A stretch of 13,749 nucleotides of DNA. Source: Fusobacteriota bacterium (GTDB lineage: Bacteria; Fusobacteriota; Fusobacteriia; JAPLKR01). The DNA is taken from assembly GCA_026387965.1 (NCBI GenBank), contig JAPLKR010000072.1, forward strand, positions 1-13,749, read 5' to 3'. Under the pieces are notes generated by a model. It was not told where the DNA came from. It was given only the letters and a program-made list of their open reading frames with translations, and did not search any database. The first letter of the stretch is position 1. Every line of letters begins with the position of its first letter. Below, in pieces: positions 13,425-13,749 of this stretch. The position numbers and the translations under genes were made by a program.

Positions 13425-13749
13425 ATGGACTTTCTTTTTTTAGAAATAGTATATAATGCAACAACACCTTATGCACAAGATAAAATTTGCGAGTTACTTG
13501 AAGCGTATGAAATATTTGATTTTGAGTTAAAAGAGCCCATGAGTAGAAATCCGTTGGACTATTATGCGAATAATTTAGAAATATCTCCTGATTACTTTGC
13601 TGTAAAGATATATTTAGAGGAAAATAATGAAAATAAGATTTTGTGTCTTAAAATAGCAGAGAGTATGGTTAAATTAGAGAGCGTGTTAAAGCTTGTAAAT
13701 GGTCGGGTAGAAGAGTCTGAATGGAAAGATAAATGGAAAGAATACTTTA
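13425..13749 (+). CDS. prmA: Ribosomal protein L11 methyltransferase, N-terminal part (runs off the window)
   Basis: 108 complete codons from ATG 13425, with GGAGG 4 bases upstream, open to the end of the window. The residues visible are the substrate-recognition N-terminal domain of PrmA: a small alpha/beta fold (MDFLFLEIVYNAT...AQDKICELLEAYEI), an acidic middle, and EESEWKDKWKEYF at the end, which fits the family's WxxxWKxxF linker before the SAM-binding domain. PrmA trimethylates ribosomal protein L11. The SAM motif I and catalytic domain are beyond the edge, so the call rests on the N-terminal domain and linker. It diverges from ppa. Confidence 0.75.
   Translation, partial: MDFLFLEIVYNATTPYAQDKICELLEAYEIFDFELKEPMSRNPLDYYANNLEISPDYFAVKIYLEENNENKILCLKIAESMVKLESVLKLVNGRVEESEWKDKWKEYF

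Overview
The window is AT-rich bacterial DNA with dense gene packing, strong Shine-Dalgarno (SD) sequences (AAGGAG/GGAGG) and sigma70-type promoters. TGA is used as a normal stop, for example at the end of rpe. The organism cannot be fixed from sequence alone. The PASTA-rsgA-rpe order recalls the Bacillota prkC-rsgA-rpe locus. The family I pyrophosphatase resembles the form I associate with Bacteroides, spirochaetes and chlamydiae, and the PASTA gene has no kinase. A low-GC host-associated spirochaete or an atypical Bacillota are both possible; I lean weakly to the former.

Layout: (1) 1-141 is the tail of an IS3-family transposase and its probable right end. (2) 263-1651 (+) encodes a secreted HAD-type hydrolase with a C-terminal bacterial Ig-like domain, closed by a clear terminator. 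(3) 5456-1781 (-) is a two-gene operon: a RadC/JAMM-DinG helicase fusion, then a single-chain ThrE-type amino-acid exporter. (4) 5549-8041 (+) is a PIG-L deacetylase gene followed by the wreck of a sugar-porter MFS gene. The MFS gene has several frameshifts and stops, is interrupted by an 878-bp IS5/ISL2-like element with a 3-bp target duplication, and has lost its C-terminal half. (5) 12549-8040 (-) is a compact five-gene operon: kinase-less PASTA membrane protein, RsgA, ribulose-phosphate 3-epimerase, MarR-type regulator with an extra C-terminal region, and the NFACT/RqcH protein. Junctions are 25 nt, 2 nt, a 4-nt overlap and a 13-nt overlap. (6) 13327-12695 (-) is ppa with its own terminator, diverging from a partial prmA (13425 to the end, +) across a promoter region whose two -10 elements overlap.

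How the genes work together: the large minus-strand operon couples an envelope sensor-like PASTA protein to 30S maturation (RsgA), pentose phosphate metabolism (Rpe) and ribosome-associated quality control (RqcH), with a possible in-operon regulator. prmA next door adds a ribosomal-protein methyltransferase, so translation and ribosome functions dominate the right third. The left and middle parts are more accessory: secreted hydrolase, exporter, deacetylase, decayed transporter and insertion sequences.

Most notable points: RsgA appears to start at a non-canonical AUU codon; an intact JAMM metalloprotease-like motif is fused to an iron-sulfur DinG helicase; the prkC position holds a PASTA protein without a kinase; the IS carries a textbook A AAA AAC slippery heptamer; and ppa and prmA appear to share a symmetric promoter. 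No CRISPR array, tRNA, rRNA or riboswitch was recognised.
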